Assembly: GCA_900316675.1 (NCBI GenBank)
Contig: ONDR01000010.1
Coordinates: 62,001 to 126,000 of the forward strand
Length of the DNA stretch: 64,000 bases
Source: an uncultured Bacteroidales bacterium
GTDB lineage: Bacteria > Bacteroidota > Bacteroidia > Bacteroidales > UBA932
Direction: 5' to 3'
The notes below the pieces were generated by a model. It worked only from the letters and a program-made list of their open reading frames with translations, had not been told where the DNA came from and did not search any database. How positions within the stretch are numbered: the first letter of the stretch is position 1; each line of letters opens with the position of its first letter. Position numbers and translations under genes: made by a program. Below are positions 34,401-42,768 of this stretch, piece by piece.

Positions 34401-34506
34401 TACTTATCAGGTAATAAGCATGGGCTTCCCGCTGGAGGTTGTAAAATGCCCCGCCCAGCGTACGGAGCTTATGAAGACCGCCCTTGAATTCTTCAAGAAA
34501 CAGTAA
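31477..34506 (+). CDS. Large exported protein with amidase-like, golvesin C-terminal-like and fibronectin III domains
   Basis: A 1009-residue exported protein (signal MFRKLISSAFIAAAVCTGVQAQ). Residues ~150-480 have features of an N-acetylmuramoyl-L-alanine amidase fold split by an insert: IAVWHSHGRYYEAKTRRWEW (first His pair), then later LSLAFHSDAGV (a possible last metal ligand) and GTLAIYTLK. The insert (about 255-390) is a golvesin C-terminal/xanthan-lyase CBD-like beta domain (SWDDAGVGFADKKPVYID ... DAVRFGGGMG). A fibronectin III domain follows near 600-685. The C-terminal third resembles a glutamine-amidotransferase-like fold (LVVNNFDRTS..., GGDVLVSGANIGTD). Such proteins are often called xanthan lyase in Bacteroides, without evidence of that activity. 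Confidence 0.7.
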   Translation: MFRKLISSAFIAAAVCTGVQAQNVREFKETVDSLNTLVTEHTTVQAYLRLKNIVARGKTLDFYFNDNLADQPWHKSDVKWFRKQLEDLFPEQYQDYSLGKIFWKSLNLEELITPELSNDGKSNKTEYRVNRKPGVPLVSREFGPKFKKGMDGRHIAVWHSHGRYYEAKTRRWEWQRAINYSTVEDLYTQSYVLPYLIPMLENAGAVVLDPRERDTQKYEVVCDNDAAFRDDPAQPLLRRHGRYQEKGSWDDAGVGFADKKPVYIDADNPFRMGTARIAACNPKEATASAIWTPEFTKDGEYAVYVSYKTQENSTNKARYTVHHRGGSTSFLVNQQMGGGIWIYLGTFEFDTKGDYSVVLENVGERGKMVTADAVRFGGGMGKVARGNDDEPMEFWTASGVPAYLEGAMYTMQYSGIDTTITRAHETDYTNDYADRGAWVTYLAGGSVANPKDPGLGIPFDLSLAFHSDAGVTPDDSIIGTLAIYTLKCDDKREYPDGEDRMAGREYTDLVQTQITNDIRAQFEPNWSRRQLWDRSYSESRTTSVPGMLLELLSHQNYGDMKYGLDPAFRFTVSRSIYKGMLKFLSNRYGVPYVVQPLPVNSFSAVFESDNNILLSWKPTPDPLEPTADAKGYIVYTRVDDGGWKEAFMIDKPKMDGGKVGARISVEPGHIHSYKIVAYNDGGYSFPSEILSAGTPAGAKNNETVLVVNNFDRTSSAAWFDTPSYAGFNQELDGGVPYIKDITYTGKMYEFNRQLPWEDDDNPGFGASYADEAGLQIAGNTFDYPFIHGQSLMALGRRFCSMSSAAFQADGAPAGIAVADIICGKQVTVPSGRPGASANRFQVFPEALRNSITAFTKRGGDVLVSGANIGTDIWSFVFPHQKDTTDCEKAKTFTKEVLGYKWITNYASKSAVVKPMRNKLVNGMDENLRVNFYNTPNEDIYCVETPDGLLPASEKSTIIMRYTDTHVGAAIAFDSGTYQVISMGFPLEVVKCPAQRTELMKTALEFFKKQ

Positions 34507-34507
34507 A

Positions 34508-36715
34508 ATGAAAAAATATTCAGCATTGTTGATAGTCCTTGTCTGGTCCTGCATCGCAGCAGGAGCGCAAGGAGCAAAAGTATACCTTAGCGCAGAGGAG
34601 CTTCCGGACATAATGAAGTTCCTGCCGGCACCTCCGGCCGATGGCAGCCCCGCCTTCATGGCAGACAAAGCCATGCACGACTGGGCGCGCAGCCTTAAGC
34701 CCGGCGAGCGTACGGCCCGAGCCATCTACGAGGGAACCACCAACGTAGAAAAGATGGCAGCCAGCTTCAGCGGAGCCTTCGGCCGCGAACTGTCCCGCAA
34801 GGCTACTCCCCTAACTATCAACCTGCTGGAAAAAAGTATAAAGACGCTGCGTCAGGCAGCGACCAAGCCCAAGAAGGAATACATGAGAAAGCGTCCCTAT
34901 GTTTACTACAACGAGGGTACGCTTATCCCGGAAGACGAGGAAGAAGAGCGGACCTCTGGCTCCTACCCGTCCGGCCACTCTACCCGCGGCTGGGGCATGG
35001 CCCTGGTGCTTTCCCAACTTAACCCCGCCCGCCAAGACACCTTGATGTCAGTCGGCTACCAGTGGGGACAGAGCAGGGTCATTGCCAACTATCACTGGCA
35101 GAGCGACGTAGATGCCGCAAGAATTATGACATCGGCCTGCTTTGCAAGACTGCAGGCCTGCGAGGAATACCGCCGCGACGTAGCGGCAGCCCTGCAGGAA
35201 CTTGGCCTGGAAGGCAGCAACAAGCCTGTCACCGCTCAGGAAGACGATATTCTTCTGCGCCAATGGATTAAGACTATAGCTTCTGACAGCTTCGGAGGGC
35301 GCAAACCCATGACAGAATACGAGGACCTTACCGTAAAATACCTGGCTTCAGAACTGGAAAAGATGGGTCTTCAGCCGGCCTTTGGAGGCAGCTGGTACCA
35401 GCCCTTCCAGATGATAGCCGTTACGGCAAAGCCGGAAGGCGGCCACTTCCTTGCCAAGGGTAAGAAAAAGACTGAATTAAGGTACCCGGACGACATGGTA
35501 GTCTGGACAGCCCGCGCTACTGATAAAATCGACCTGAAGAAGGCGGAATACGTATTCTGCGGCTTTGGAATCCATGCTCCGGAATACGGATGGGACGACT
35601 ACAAGGACATCGACGTAAAGGGAAAGATTGTCATTGCAATGGTGAACGATCCCGGCTTCTATGACGCCAACCTGTTCCGCGGCCACAATATGACTTATTA
35701 CGGCCGATGGCTGTACAAGTTTGAGGAAGCCATCCGCCAGGGCGCAGCAGGCTGCCTTGTGCTGCACAATACCGCAGCAGCCAGCTACGGCTGGCACGTT
35801 TGCGTGAATGGCCACATGGAAGACAACCTGGCCATATATAACCCCCAGAGCAATAATTCCGGCGAGCTTGCGGTAAAGGGCTGGCTGCACGAGGACGGAG
35901 CCCGCAAGCTGTTTAAAGCCGCAGGCATGGATATGGACGCAGCCATAGCCGTAGCCAAGAAGCCCGGCTTCAAGAGCTTCTCTCTTGGAGTTAAAGGAGA
36001 TGTCAAAATGGATGTTTCCTACACCATTAAAGAAACCAAAAACGTGGCCGCAGTACTGCCGGGAACGGATAAGGCGGACGAGGCCGTGGTCTTCAACGCC
36101 CACTGGGACCACCTTGGAATAGGCACTCCGGACGAGAAGAAAGACTCTATCTATAACGGTGCGGCGGACAACGCCTCCGGAATGGCTGCAGCTCTGCTGA
36201 CAGCACGCAGGTTCACTTCCCTGCCGCAGCGCCCCCGACGCAGTATAGTCTTTCTCTTTCCTTCGTCAGAAGAGAGTGGCCTCTTTGGTTCTGAGTACTA
36301 CTGCGCGCATCCTGTCATTCCGATGGAAAAGACCGTAGCCTGCCTCAACTACGAAAGCATCGGCCCCGCCGAACTCACAAATGACGTAGTCATACTTGGC
36401 GGCGGAGAAAGCGGCCTTGAACCGTACTACGAAGCCGCTGCAGCCGCCCAGGGCCGCTACATCTTCTATGATGATGACAATTCGGACGGATGGTTCTTCC
36501 GCTCGGACCACTATAACTTCGTTAAAAAAGGAGTTCCCGCTGTAGTTGTAGAAAACGGCAAGCATCCCGTAGATCTTGGCAAGCCCAACAAGTACCCCAT
36601 GGCCAGCTGGTACCACAAACCCTGTGACGAATACCGCAAAGACTGGGACCTTGCCGGCACCCTTGCCAATATAAACCTAATCTACAGTGTAGGCTTCTCC
36701 CTGGCCAATTTGTAA
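34508..36715 (+). CDS. Fusion of a class A acid phosphatase (PAP2) and an M28 peptidase
   Basis: A 735-residue exported protein from ATG 34508 (signal MKKYSALLIVLVWSCIAAGAQ). Residues ~25-225 form a class A acid phosphatase: K122-x6-R129-P130, the motif PSGH (154-157), and SRVIANYHWQSD (Ser189, Arg190, His196, Asp200), i.e. K-x6-RP, PSGH, SR-x5-H-x3-D complete. Residues ~245-735 form an M28 peptidase with an inserted PA domain (~320-430). Its ligand motifs are intact: NAHWDHLG, GAADNASG, SSEESGLFGS, LNYESIG and the final SDHYNF region. Both domains should be active in the periplasm or on the surface. The gene begins one base after the preceding stop. Confidence 0.85.
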   Translation: MKKYSALLIVLVWSCIAAGAQGAKVYLSAEELPDIMKFLPAPPADGSPAFMADKAMHDWARSLKPGERTARAIYEGTTNVEKMAASFSGAFGRELSRKATPLTINLLEKSIKTLRQAATKPKKEYMRKRPYVYYNEGTLIPEDEEEERTSGSYPSGHSTRGWGMALVLSQLNPARQDTLMSVGYQWGQSRVIANYHWQSDVDAARIMTSACFARLQACEEYRRDVAAALQELGLEGSNKPVTAQEDDILLRQWIKTIASDSFGGRKPMTEYEDLTVKYLASELEKMGLQPAFGGSWYQPFQMIAVTAKPEGGHFLAKGKKKTELRYPDDMVVWTARATDKIDLKKAEYVFCGFGIHAPEYGWDDYKDIDVKGKIVIAMVNDPGFYDANLFRGHNMTYYGRWLYKFEEAIRQGAAGCLVLHNTAAASYGWHVCVNGHMEDNLAIYNPQSNNSGELAVKGWLHEDGARKLFKAAGMDMDAAIAVAKKPGFKSFSLGVKGDVKMDVSYTIKETKNVAAVLPGTDKADEAVVFNAHWDHLGIGTPDEKKDSIYNGAADNASGMAAALLTARRFTSLPQRPRRSIVFLFPSSEESGLFGSEYYCAHPVIPMEKTVACLNYESIGPAELTNDVVILGGGESGLEPYYEAAAAAQGRYIFYDDDNSDGWFFRSDHYNFVKKGVPAVVVENGKHPVDLGKPNKYPMASWYHKPCDEYRKDWDLAGTLANINLIYSVGFSLANL

Positions 36716-36725
36716 TACCGTTTTC

Positions 36726-37898
36726 ATGAAGGACAGGAACCTGGCTATTGACATATTCAGAGGCCTGACAATGGCCCTGATGATATTCGTGAACGATCTT
36801 TGGACAGTTCACGGCGTTCCCGAATGGATGCTTCATACAGAAACCGAAGCCGACGGCATGGGACTGTCAGACCTGGTCTTTCCCATGTTCCTCTTTGCCA
36901 TGGGTATGTCCATCCCCTACGCAATTGAAAAGCGGCTGGCAAACGGCAAATCCATGGCAGAAACCATAGCCCACGTCCTTCAGAGAGCCTTTGCCCTTAT
37001 TGTTATGGGCGTATTCCTGAACAACAGCGGACGCAATGCAATAATGGACAAAAGCCTGTTTTGCGTACTCATACTGCTTTGCATCTTCCTTATCTGGAAC
37101 AAGTACCCCGATAGCTTCCGTCCGGCTCGATGGTTCCGTATTGCAGGAACGGCTGGACTGGCCATATTGGCAATAAGCTTCCGCACCGGCCACGGACACA
37201 TGATGAGGGCCGGCTGGTGGGGCATATTGGGCCTGATAGGCTGGGCCTACCTTTTTGCAGCCGGCGCCTATCTGCTTTGCAGAAAGAAGCCCTGGACCCT
37301 GGTGCTGATATTGCTGGGCCTGTGCTTTGTAAACCTTACCGCCGTAGAAATGCGCAGCGAAAGCCACTGGCTTGGGAAGAATATCCTGACAGATTTTGCC
37401 GATGCTCTTAACATAGAAAACGGAGCCCACGGCATACTGGCCATTGGCGGAGTGCTAACCGTACTGGCCGGGAAACGGCTCGAAGCTCTTGGCTCCCGCA
37501 TAGCAAGCTGCCGCCTTTGCATCGGTCTTGCCGCTGCAGCAGTTCTGGCAGGCCTGGGCCTACTCTGTCATCAGGGCTGGATAATCTCTAAAAACATAGC
37601 CACGCTGCCCTGGTGCCTGTTTGCAGGAGCCATATCCGTAGCGCTGTACACCATTCTTCGCGCTCTGGAGCGCCACGGCTGGACAGCCTGGGCTAAACCA
37701 ATCAGCCCCGCCGGAACGGCAACACTTACTATCTACATGATTCCCTACCTGTTCTATGCGCTTCGTCACACCCTGGACATAGACACGCCGGACTGGCTGA
37801 CAGGAGGGTTAGGACTTTGCAAGTGTCTGGCCTTTGTGGCCATCTGCCTGCTCATCACCCACCTTCTGACAAAAATCAATATAAAACTGAAAATCTAG
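36726..37898 (+). CDS. DUF5009-type membrane protein, heparan-alpha-glucosaminide N-acetyltransferase-like
   Basis: A 390-residue multi-pass protein with about 10-11 hydrophobic segments. The N-terminal RNLAIDIFRGLTMALMIFVNDLW and VFPMFLFAMGMSIPYAIEKR match the family that includes eukaryotic HGSNAT and the bacterial DUF1624/DUF5009 proteins. The first conserved His/Asp pair of that family is only partly visible (HGVPEWMLHTETEADGMGLSDLVFPMF). It may transfer an acyl group across the membrane to a sugar amine; the substrate is unknown. It follows the phosphatase-peptidase fusion by 10 bases. Confidence 0.8.
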   Translation: MKDRNLAIDIFRGLTMALMIFVNDLWTVHGVPEWMLHTETEADGMGLSDLVFPMFLFAMGMSIPYAIEKRLANGKSMAETIAHVLQRAFALIVMGVFLNNSGRNAIMDKSLFCVLILLCIFLIWNKYPDSFRPARWFRIAGTAGLAILAISFRTGHGHMMRAGWWGILGLIGWAYLFAAGAYLLCRKKPWTLVLILLGLCFVNLTAVEMRSESHWLGKNILTDFADALNIENGAHGILAIGGVLTVLAGKRLEALGSRIASCRLCIGLAAAAVLAGLGLLCHQGWIISKNIATLPWCLFAGAISVALYTILRALERHGWTAWAKPISPAGTATLTIYMIPYLFYALRHTLDIDTPDWLTGGLGLCKCLAFVAICLLITHLLTKINIKLKI

Positions 37899-38936
37899 CT
37901 AGAAATTCACTCCAAGATGGAAGTGGGTTTGCCACTGGGTTTGAAGGAGATAGTAGCCTGAAGAGGTTTTATGGGAAGTGTACCCGTCGGCCAGGGCAGA
38001 TACTGCCACAAAAAAGTTCTGGAACCATTTAACAACGGCAAGACTGGCATAATAAGTCAGCTGCGGTCGCTTGAAAGCCTGGCTTATATCGTAACTCTTC
38101 ACATTGATGAAAGAGCTGTCATAAACAACTATCTTAGGTATAAAGGAAAAAGCGAGCAGCATATCCTTGCACGGAACATAATTGTATCCGTAACCCGCGC
38201 CTATGGAAACCATCTTTGCGTTAATCTTAATAGACGGTTCACCAAAACCGATAGAAGACACATTGGTGCGGTTGTTCGTGTACGTCACTCCGGCGATAAG
38301 GCTTCCGGAGCTACGCTTCTGGATATAACTCTGGCTTACTCCGGCGGGGAAAGAATAGTGCTTATGATTGAATACTACGTAAGTATTAATCAGGAAAAGC
38401 TTCATGTTGGGTTCCCCGTACGGAATGTTGTAACGCTCTGTTCCCAACCTGGAATAACCGGAGAATGACTTCACGTTATGATATGCGAAGTTAATGCCCA
38501 GGAAGTTCCCGTTAAGGGTAAGGTTGAAGCGATGGTCGCCACCCTTCTTGGTCTTGGAAAAAGGATTGAAAGTATAACCAATGGCAATACCCTTATAACC
38601 AACTATTATTGAAGAGTTTACTTCATTCTCTGACGATATGTGGGAGCGGAACTTGGAATGCTTTACGGTTTCGCTGCCATATGTACTTAAACGGGAACCA
38701 AAAAGGTTCATGTTCAAGCAAATGTCAAAATCTCCTTTAGGTGACACATAATAAGTGGTGTCACGGGTCTTGGCGTAATTATACAGATCTGTAATGCCAA
38801 CGACCCTAAGGACGCTTCCAATTCCGTCAATTACTCCTGTAAAGCCCTGTGCGTGGGTTTTGGATATACCGCAAACAAGGATCGCCACAATGACAATCCC
38901 TGTTTTCAATGTCGCTTTTACCCACCTGAAAGACAT
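37899..38936 (-). CDS. DUF4421 family beta-barrel-like protein
   Basis: A 345-residue exported protein (signal GIVIVAILVCGISKTHAQ). The rest is composed of amphipathic strands rich in Tyr/Phe (SSIIVGYKGIAIGYTFNPF, GNFLGINFAYHNVKSFSGYSR, KHYSFPAGVSQSYIQKRSSGS, LTYYASLAVVKWFQNFF), ending in Phe (HLGVNF), as outer-membrane barrels do. This is the DUF4421 pattern. Function unknown. It is convergent with and immediately adjacent to the DUF5009 gene, and lies 3 bases behind bactofilin. Confidence 0.8.
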   Translation of the reverse strand: MSFRWVKATLKTGIVIVAILVCGISKTHAQGFTGVIDGIGSVLRVVGITDLYNYAKTRDTTYYVSPKGDFDICLNMNLFGSRLSTYGSETVKHSKFRSHISSENEVNSSIIVGYKGIAIGYTFNPFSKTKKGGDHRFNLTLNGNFLGINFAYHNVKSFSGYSRLGTERYNIPYGEPNMKLFLINTYVVFNHKHYSFPAGVSQSYIQKRSSGSLIAGVTYTNNRTNVSSIGFGEPSIKINAKMVSIGAGYGYNYVPCKDMLLAFSFIPKIVVYDSSFINVKSYDISQAFKRPQLTYYASLAVVKWFQNFFVAVSALADGYTSHKTSSGYYLLQTQWQTHFHLGVNF

Positions 38937-38939
38937 GGG

Positions 38940-39359
38940 TTATGCCTCAAGAGAGATTCCGCCGACCTCTTTGTCGGCGCCGGCGGCGCCGGAAAGTTTG
39001 TCGAATTCTTCGCCCTCTACCATCTTGCAATTGCCATCGAAGCGGGCGCCAAGCTCTACTACCAGACGCTTGATATGGAGGTCTCCCTTAACAACGCAGC
39101 CTTCTTTAAGCGCAAGCGTATCCTTTACATAAAGGCTTCCGGTCATCTTGCCCCAGAAGTCGACGTTCTCGCAGAAAATATCGCCGCTGATTACGGCGTT
39201 CTCCCCTACTACCACGCGACCCTTGGAAACGATCTTTCCCTCGAAGGAGCCGTCAATCCTGATATCATTGGGGGAATCAATCTCTCCCTTAATGGTTGAA
39301 CCGGTTGAAATACGGCTTACCTCGTTTACGTTTACAGACTGTTCCATTGTTTTAGCCAT
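38940..39359 (-). CDS. Bactofilin (polymer-forming cytoskeletal protein)
   Basis: A 139-residue protein with the bactofilin right-handed beta-helix at residues ~20-115: repeated short strands such as TIKGEIDSPNDIRIDGSFEGKI, GRVVVGENAVISGDIFCENVDFWGKMTGSLYVKDTLALKEGCVVKGDLHIKRL-type units ending VELGARFDGNCKM. Bactofilins self-assemble into nucleotide-free filaments that position envelope enzymes. The unstructured tails are short. It is 24 bases behind the secA stop. Confidence 0.92.
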   Translation of the reverse strand: MAKTMEQSVNVNEVSRISTGSTIKGEIDSPNDIRIDGSFEGKIVSKGRVVVGENAVISGDIFCENVDFWGKMTGSLYVKDTLALKEGCVVKGDLHIKRLVVELGARFDGNCKMVEGEEFDKLSGAAGADKEVGGISLEA

Positions 39360-39383
39360 GAAAGATTATAAAGTTAAACAATT

Positions 39384-42300
39384 CTAAACCAAGCCTTTAC
39401 CGTGGCAGTTCTTGTACTTCTTGCCGCTACCGCAAGGGCAGGGATCGTTGCGGCCTACCCTCTTCTCTGCAACTACCGGAGCATTGCTCTTCTGCTCTCC
39501 GTTGGTAGAGAGGTCATTGCGTGAAGTCTGCATCTGGCTCATGTCCGTGCGACGGGGCTGGGTGGGACGCTGAGGTCCGCGGGGAGCATCGTCGCGAAGC
39601 GGAATGAAGGCACGCAGCAGGAAGGACAGCACGTCCTTGTTAAGGGTATCCAGCATGTCTGCAAACAGGTTGTAGCTCTCCAGTTTGTAAACAACAAGCG
39701 GATCCTTCTGCTCGTAGGCGGCATTCTGTACGCTCTGGCGCAGGTTGTCCATATCGCGCAGGTGCTGCTTCCAATGCTCGTCTATCTGCCAAAGTATGAT
39801 AGTTTTGCTCAGGGTCTTTGCTATCTCGCGGCCCTGGGTGTTGTAAGCCTTTTCAAGGTTAACGGAAAGATTCAGCATCTTGCGGCCGTCAGAAATAGGG
39901 ATGGCGATGTTTTCATACATCTTGCCCTGCTTCTCATAAACCTCTTTAAGGAAAGGATAAACCTTATTGATGAGGTTTTCCATACGGCGCTTGTAAACCT
40001 CTTCCATGTTGTTGAAAAGCTTGTCCTCTATGTCCTGAGGCTTGGCCTGGGCATAGAACTCTGCGTCGAAGCCGGGGTCGATAGAAAGCTGGCCCATTAC
40101 AACGGACTGCATATCCTCGAAATCCATGCCCTGGGTCTTCTCTACCAGACGGGAAGCAGTATCAAGCATCATGTTCATTACGTCAATCTCTATACGCTCT
40201 CCGGAAAGGGCATTGCGGCGACGGCTGTAAATTGCCTCACGCTGATAGTTCATGACGTCATCGTACTCCAACAGACGTTTACGGATACCGAAGTTGTTCT
40301 CTTCCACCTTGCGCTGGGCCTTCTCTATACTGTTGGACAGCATCTTGTTTTCAAGGGCATCCTGCTCTGTCATTCCAAGACGGTCAACTACGGAAGCGAT
40401 ACGCTCTGAACCGAAGAGACGCATGAGCTTGTCTTCCAAAGAAACGTAGAAGGTGGATGAACCGGGGTCTCCCTGACGTCCGGCACGACCACGGAGCTGA
40501 CGGTCTACGCGGCGGCTGTCATGACGCTCTGTACCGATGATGGCCAGACCGCCTGCAGCCTTAACCTCTTTTGAAAGCTTGATATCGGTACCACGGCCTG
40601 CCATGTTGGTGGCGATGGTAACAGTACTGCTCTGGCCTGCCTGGGCCACGATCTCAGCCTCACGCGCATGCTGCTTGGCGTTCAGCACATTGTGCTTGAT
40701 GCCACGCATACGCAGCATTCGGCTCAGGAGTTCGGATGTCTCTACATCCGTCGTACCCACCAGCACAGGACGGCCGGCCTTGACCAGCTCCTCTACCTGG
40801 GCTATTACAGCGGCATACTTTGCCTTCTTCGTCTTGTAAATAAGGTCGTTGCGGTCGTCCCTGATAACCGGACGGTTGGTAGGGATTACAACAACATCCA
40901 GTTTATAGATGGACCAGAACTCGCCGGCCTCCGTTTCTGCCGTACCGGTCATACCGGACAGCTTGTGATACATACGGAAGTAGTTCTGAAGGGTGATGGT
41001 AGCAAAGGTCTGGGTAGGATTCTCTACCTTCACATTCTCCTTTGCCTCTACAGCCTGATGCAAACCGTCGCTCCAGCGGCGTCCTTCCATGATACGGCCG
41101 GTCTGCTCGTCCACGATCTTAACCTTGCCATCATCGATGATATAGTCCACATCCTTCTGGAACATGGCATATGCCTTGAGCAGCTGGATCATGGTATGCA
41201 CGCGCTCGCTCTTGAGGGCGAAGTCCTCCATGAGGGCGTCTTTCTTTTCCTGCTTCTCCTGAAGGGTGGCCTCGCTCTTTTCGATCTCTGCGATTGAAGT
41301 ACCCATATCCGGCAGCACGAAGAACTCTGAATCATTGACGCTCTTTGCAAGGCAGTCATGACCCTTGTCCGTCATGTCGACTGAATGCTGCTGCTCGTTG
41401 ATAACGAAGTACAGGTCATCCGTTACGATGTGCATCTGGCGCTCATTGTCCTGCATGTAGAAGTTTTCTGTCTTCTGCATGAGCTGCTTGATACCGGGCT
41501 CTGACAGATACTTGATGAGCGGCTGATATTTGGGAAGTCCCTTGTGGCAGCGGAACAGCAGCTTACCGCCCTCTGACTCATTGCCCTCGGAAATAAGCTT
41601 GCGGGCTTCTGACAGAGTCTGGGTAACCAGCTGACGCTGAAGGGTATAGAGCCTTTCGACGTAGGGACGGAACTCCATGAACTGGGCATCGCTCTCTGCC
41701 TTACCCACAGGACCGGAAATGATCAAAGGGGTACGGGCATCATCGATAAGGACGGAGTCAACCTCGTCCACGATAGCGAAATGATGCTTGCGCTGAACAA
41801 GGTCTCCAAGGCTGATGGCCATATTGTCACGAAGATAATCGAAACCGAATTCGTTGTTGGTACCAAAGGTGATGTCGCAGTTGTATGCGCGCTTGCGGGC
41901 GTCGCTGTTAGGCTCGTGCTTGTCGATACAATCTACTGACAGGCCATGGAACATGTACAAGGGGCCCATCCACTCAGAGTCACGTTTGGACAGGTAGTCG
42001 TTCACGGTCACTACGTGTACGCCTTTGCCTGCAAGGGCATTAAGGAATACCGGCAGGGTTGCAACAAGGGTCTTACCTTCACCTGTTGCCATCTCTGCTA
42101 TCTTACCCTGATGCAGTACGATACCGCCGATGAGCTGGACGTCGTAGTGAACCATGTCCCAGGTAATCTCGTTACCGCCTGCGACCCAGTGGTTCTGCCA
42201 AATGGCTTTGTCGCCTTCTATGCGGACGAAGTCATGGTTTGTGGAGAGGTTGCGGTCGAAGTCGCTTGCAGTGACGGTAATCTCTGCGTTCTCTTTGAAA

Positions 42301-42662
42301 CGACGGGCTGTGGATTTCATGATGGAGAAGGCCTCAGGAAGGATTTCCATAAGTACTTCTTCTATCTTTTCGTCCTCTTCCTTGACAAGTTTGTCAGATT
42401 CGGTAGCCAGTTCTTCCTTGCGCTTTACGGGGATGTCGGTATCAAGTTCTTCCTTGATAGCGGCTATCCTTTCTTCGAAGGGTTTTTCTATCTGGGCTAT
42501 TTTCTCTTTGAGGGCGGCTGAACGGGCCCTGAGTTCGTCGTTGCTGAGTGCGTCAATTTGCGGATATGCGGCAAGAACTTTGTCCAGGATAGGACGCAGT
42601 TCTTTCATATCCCTGTCTGCCTTGGATCCGAATAGTTTTCGGATGATTCCGGATAATGCCAT
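39384..42662 (-). CDS. secA: Preprotein translocase ATPase SecA
   Basis: A 1092-residue motor that drives Sec export. Walker [31 protein letters not shown] and the helicase motif [12 protein letters not shown] are present, together with the preprotein cross-linking domain and the C-terminal zinc-binding tail [19 protein letters not shown], which binds SecB or ribosomes. It is longer than E. coli SecA (901) because of the insertion in the first ATPase region and a linker of low complexity before the zinc tail, as usual in Bacteroidota. A clear promoter lies at 42726. Confidence 0.97.
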   Translation of the reverse strand: MALSGIIRKLFGSKADRDMKELRPILDKVLAAYPQIDALSNDELRARSAALKEKIAQIEKPFEERIAAIKEELDTDIPVKRKEELATESDKLVKEEDEKIEEVLMEILPEAFSIMKSTARRFKENAEITVTASDFDRNLSTNHDFVRIEGDKAIWQNHWVAGGNEITWDMVHYDVQLIGGIVLHQGKIAEMATGEGKTLVATLPVFLNALAGKGVHVVTVNDYLSKRDSEWMGPLYMFHGLSVDCIDKHEPNSDARKRAYNCDITFGTNNEFGFDYLRDNMAISLGDLVQRKHHFAIVDEVDSVLIDDARTPLIISGPVGKAESDAQFMEFRPYVERLYTLQRQLVTQTLSEARKLISEGNESEGGKLLFRCHKGLPKYQPLIKYLSEPGIKQLMQKTENFYMQDNERQMHIVTDDLYFVINEQQHSVDMTDKGHDCLAKSVNDSEFFVLPDMGTSIAEIEKSEATLQEKQEKKDALMEDFALKSERVHTMIQLLKAYAMFQKDVDYIIDDGKVKIVDEQTGRIMEGRRWSDGLHQAVEAKENVKVENPTQTFATITLQNYFRMYHKLSGMTGTAETEAGEFWSIYKLDVVVIPTNRPVIRDDRNDLIYKTKKAKYAAVIAQVEELVKAGRPVLVGTTDVETSELLSRMLRMRGIKHNVLNAKQHAREAEIVAQAGQSSTVTIATNMAGRGTDIKLSKEVKAAGGLAIIGTERHDSRRVDRQLRGRAGRQGDPGSSTFYVSLEDKLMRLFGSERIASVVDRLGMTEQDALENKMLSNSIEKAQRKVEENNFGIRKRLLEYDDVMNYQREAIYSRRRNALSGERIEIDVMNMMLDTASRLVEKTQGMDFEDMQSVVMGQLSIDPGFDAEFYAQAKPQDIEDKLFNNMEEVYKRRMENLINKVYPFLKEVYEKQGKMYENIAIPISDGRKMLNLSVNLEKAYNTQGREIAKTLSKTIILWQIDEHWKQHLRDMDNLRQSVQNAAYEQKDPLVVYKLESYNLFADMLDTLNKDVLSFLLRAFIPLRDDAPRGPQRPTQPRRTDMSQMQTSRNDLSTNGEQKSNAPVVAEKRVGRNDPCPCGSGKKYKNCHGKGLV

Positions 42663-42693
42663 ATTTTGTTTTAAATTATTTTTTCCAATTCTT

Positions 42694-42710
42694 AACCGGT
42701 AGTACCGGTT
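42694..42710 (-). other. Perfect palindrome in the secA leader
   Basis: AACCGGTAGTACCGGTT is a 17-base perfect palindrome (8-bp arms) between the secA promoter and its ATG, 31 bases before the start. It lacks a T-run typical of a terminator, so it may be a regulatory hairpin or protein-binding site. Confidence 0.5.
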
Positions 42711-42725
42711 GTTATAAATAACTTA

Positions 42726-42756
42726 CAAATATAATGCAAATTATATATTTGTCAAA
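42726..42756 (-). promoter_or_regulatory. secA promoter (-33 TTTG, N19, -7 TATATTTG)
   Basis: On the minus strand TTTG (42753-42756), exactly 19 bases, then TATATTTG (42726-42733): a full match to the Bacteroidota housekeeping consensus. It lies 63 bases upstream of the secA ATG. Confidence 0.75.
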
Positions 42757-42768
42757 ATGGCAGATGGC

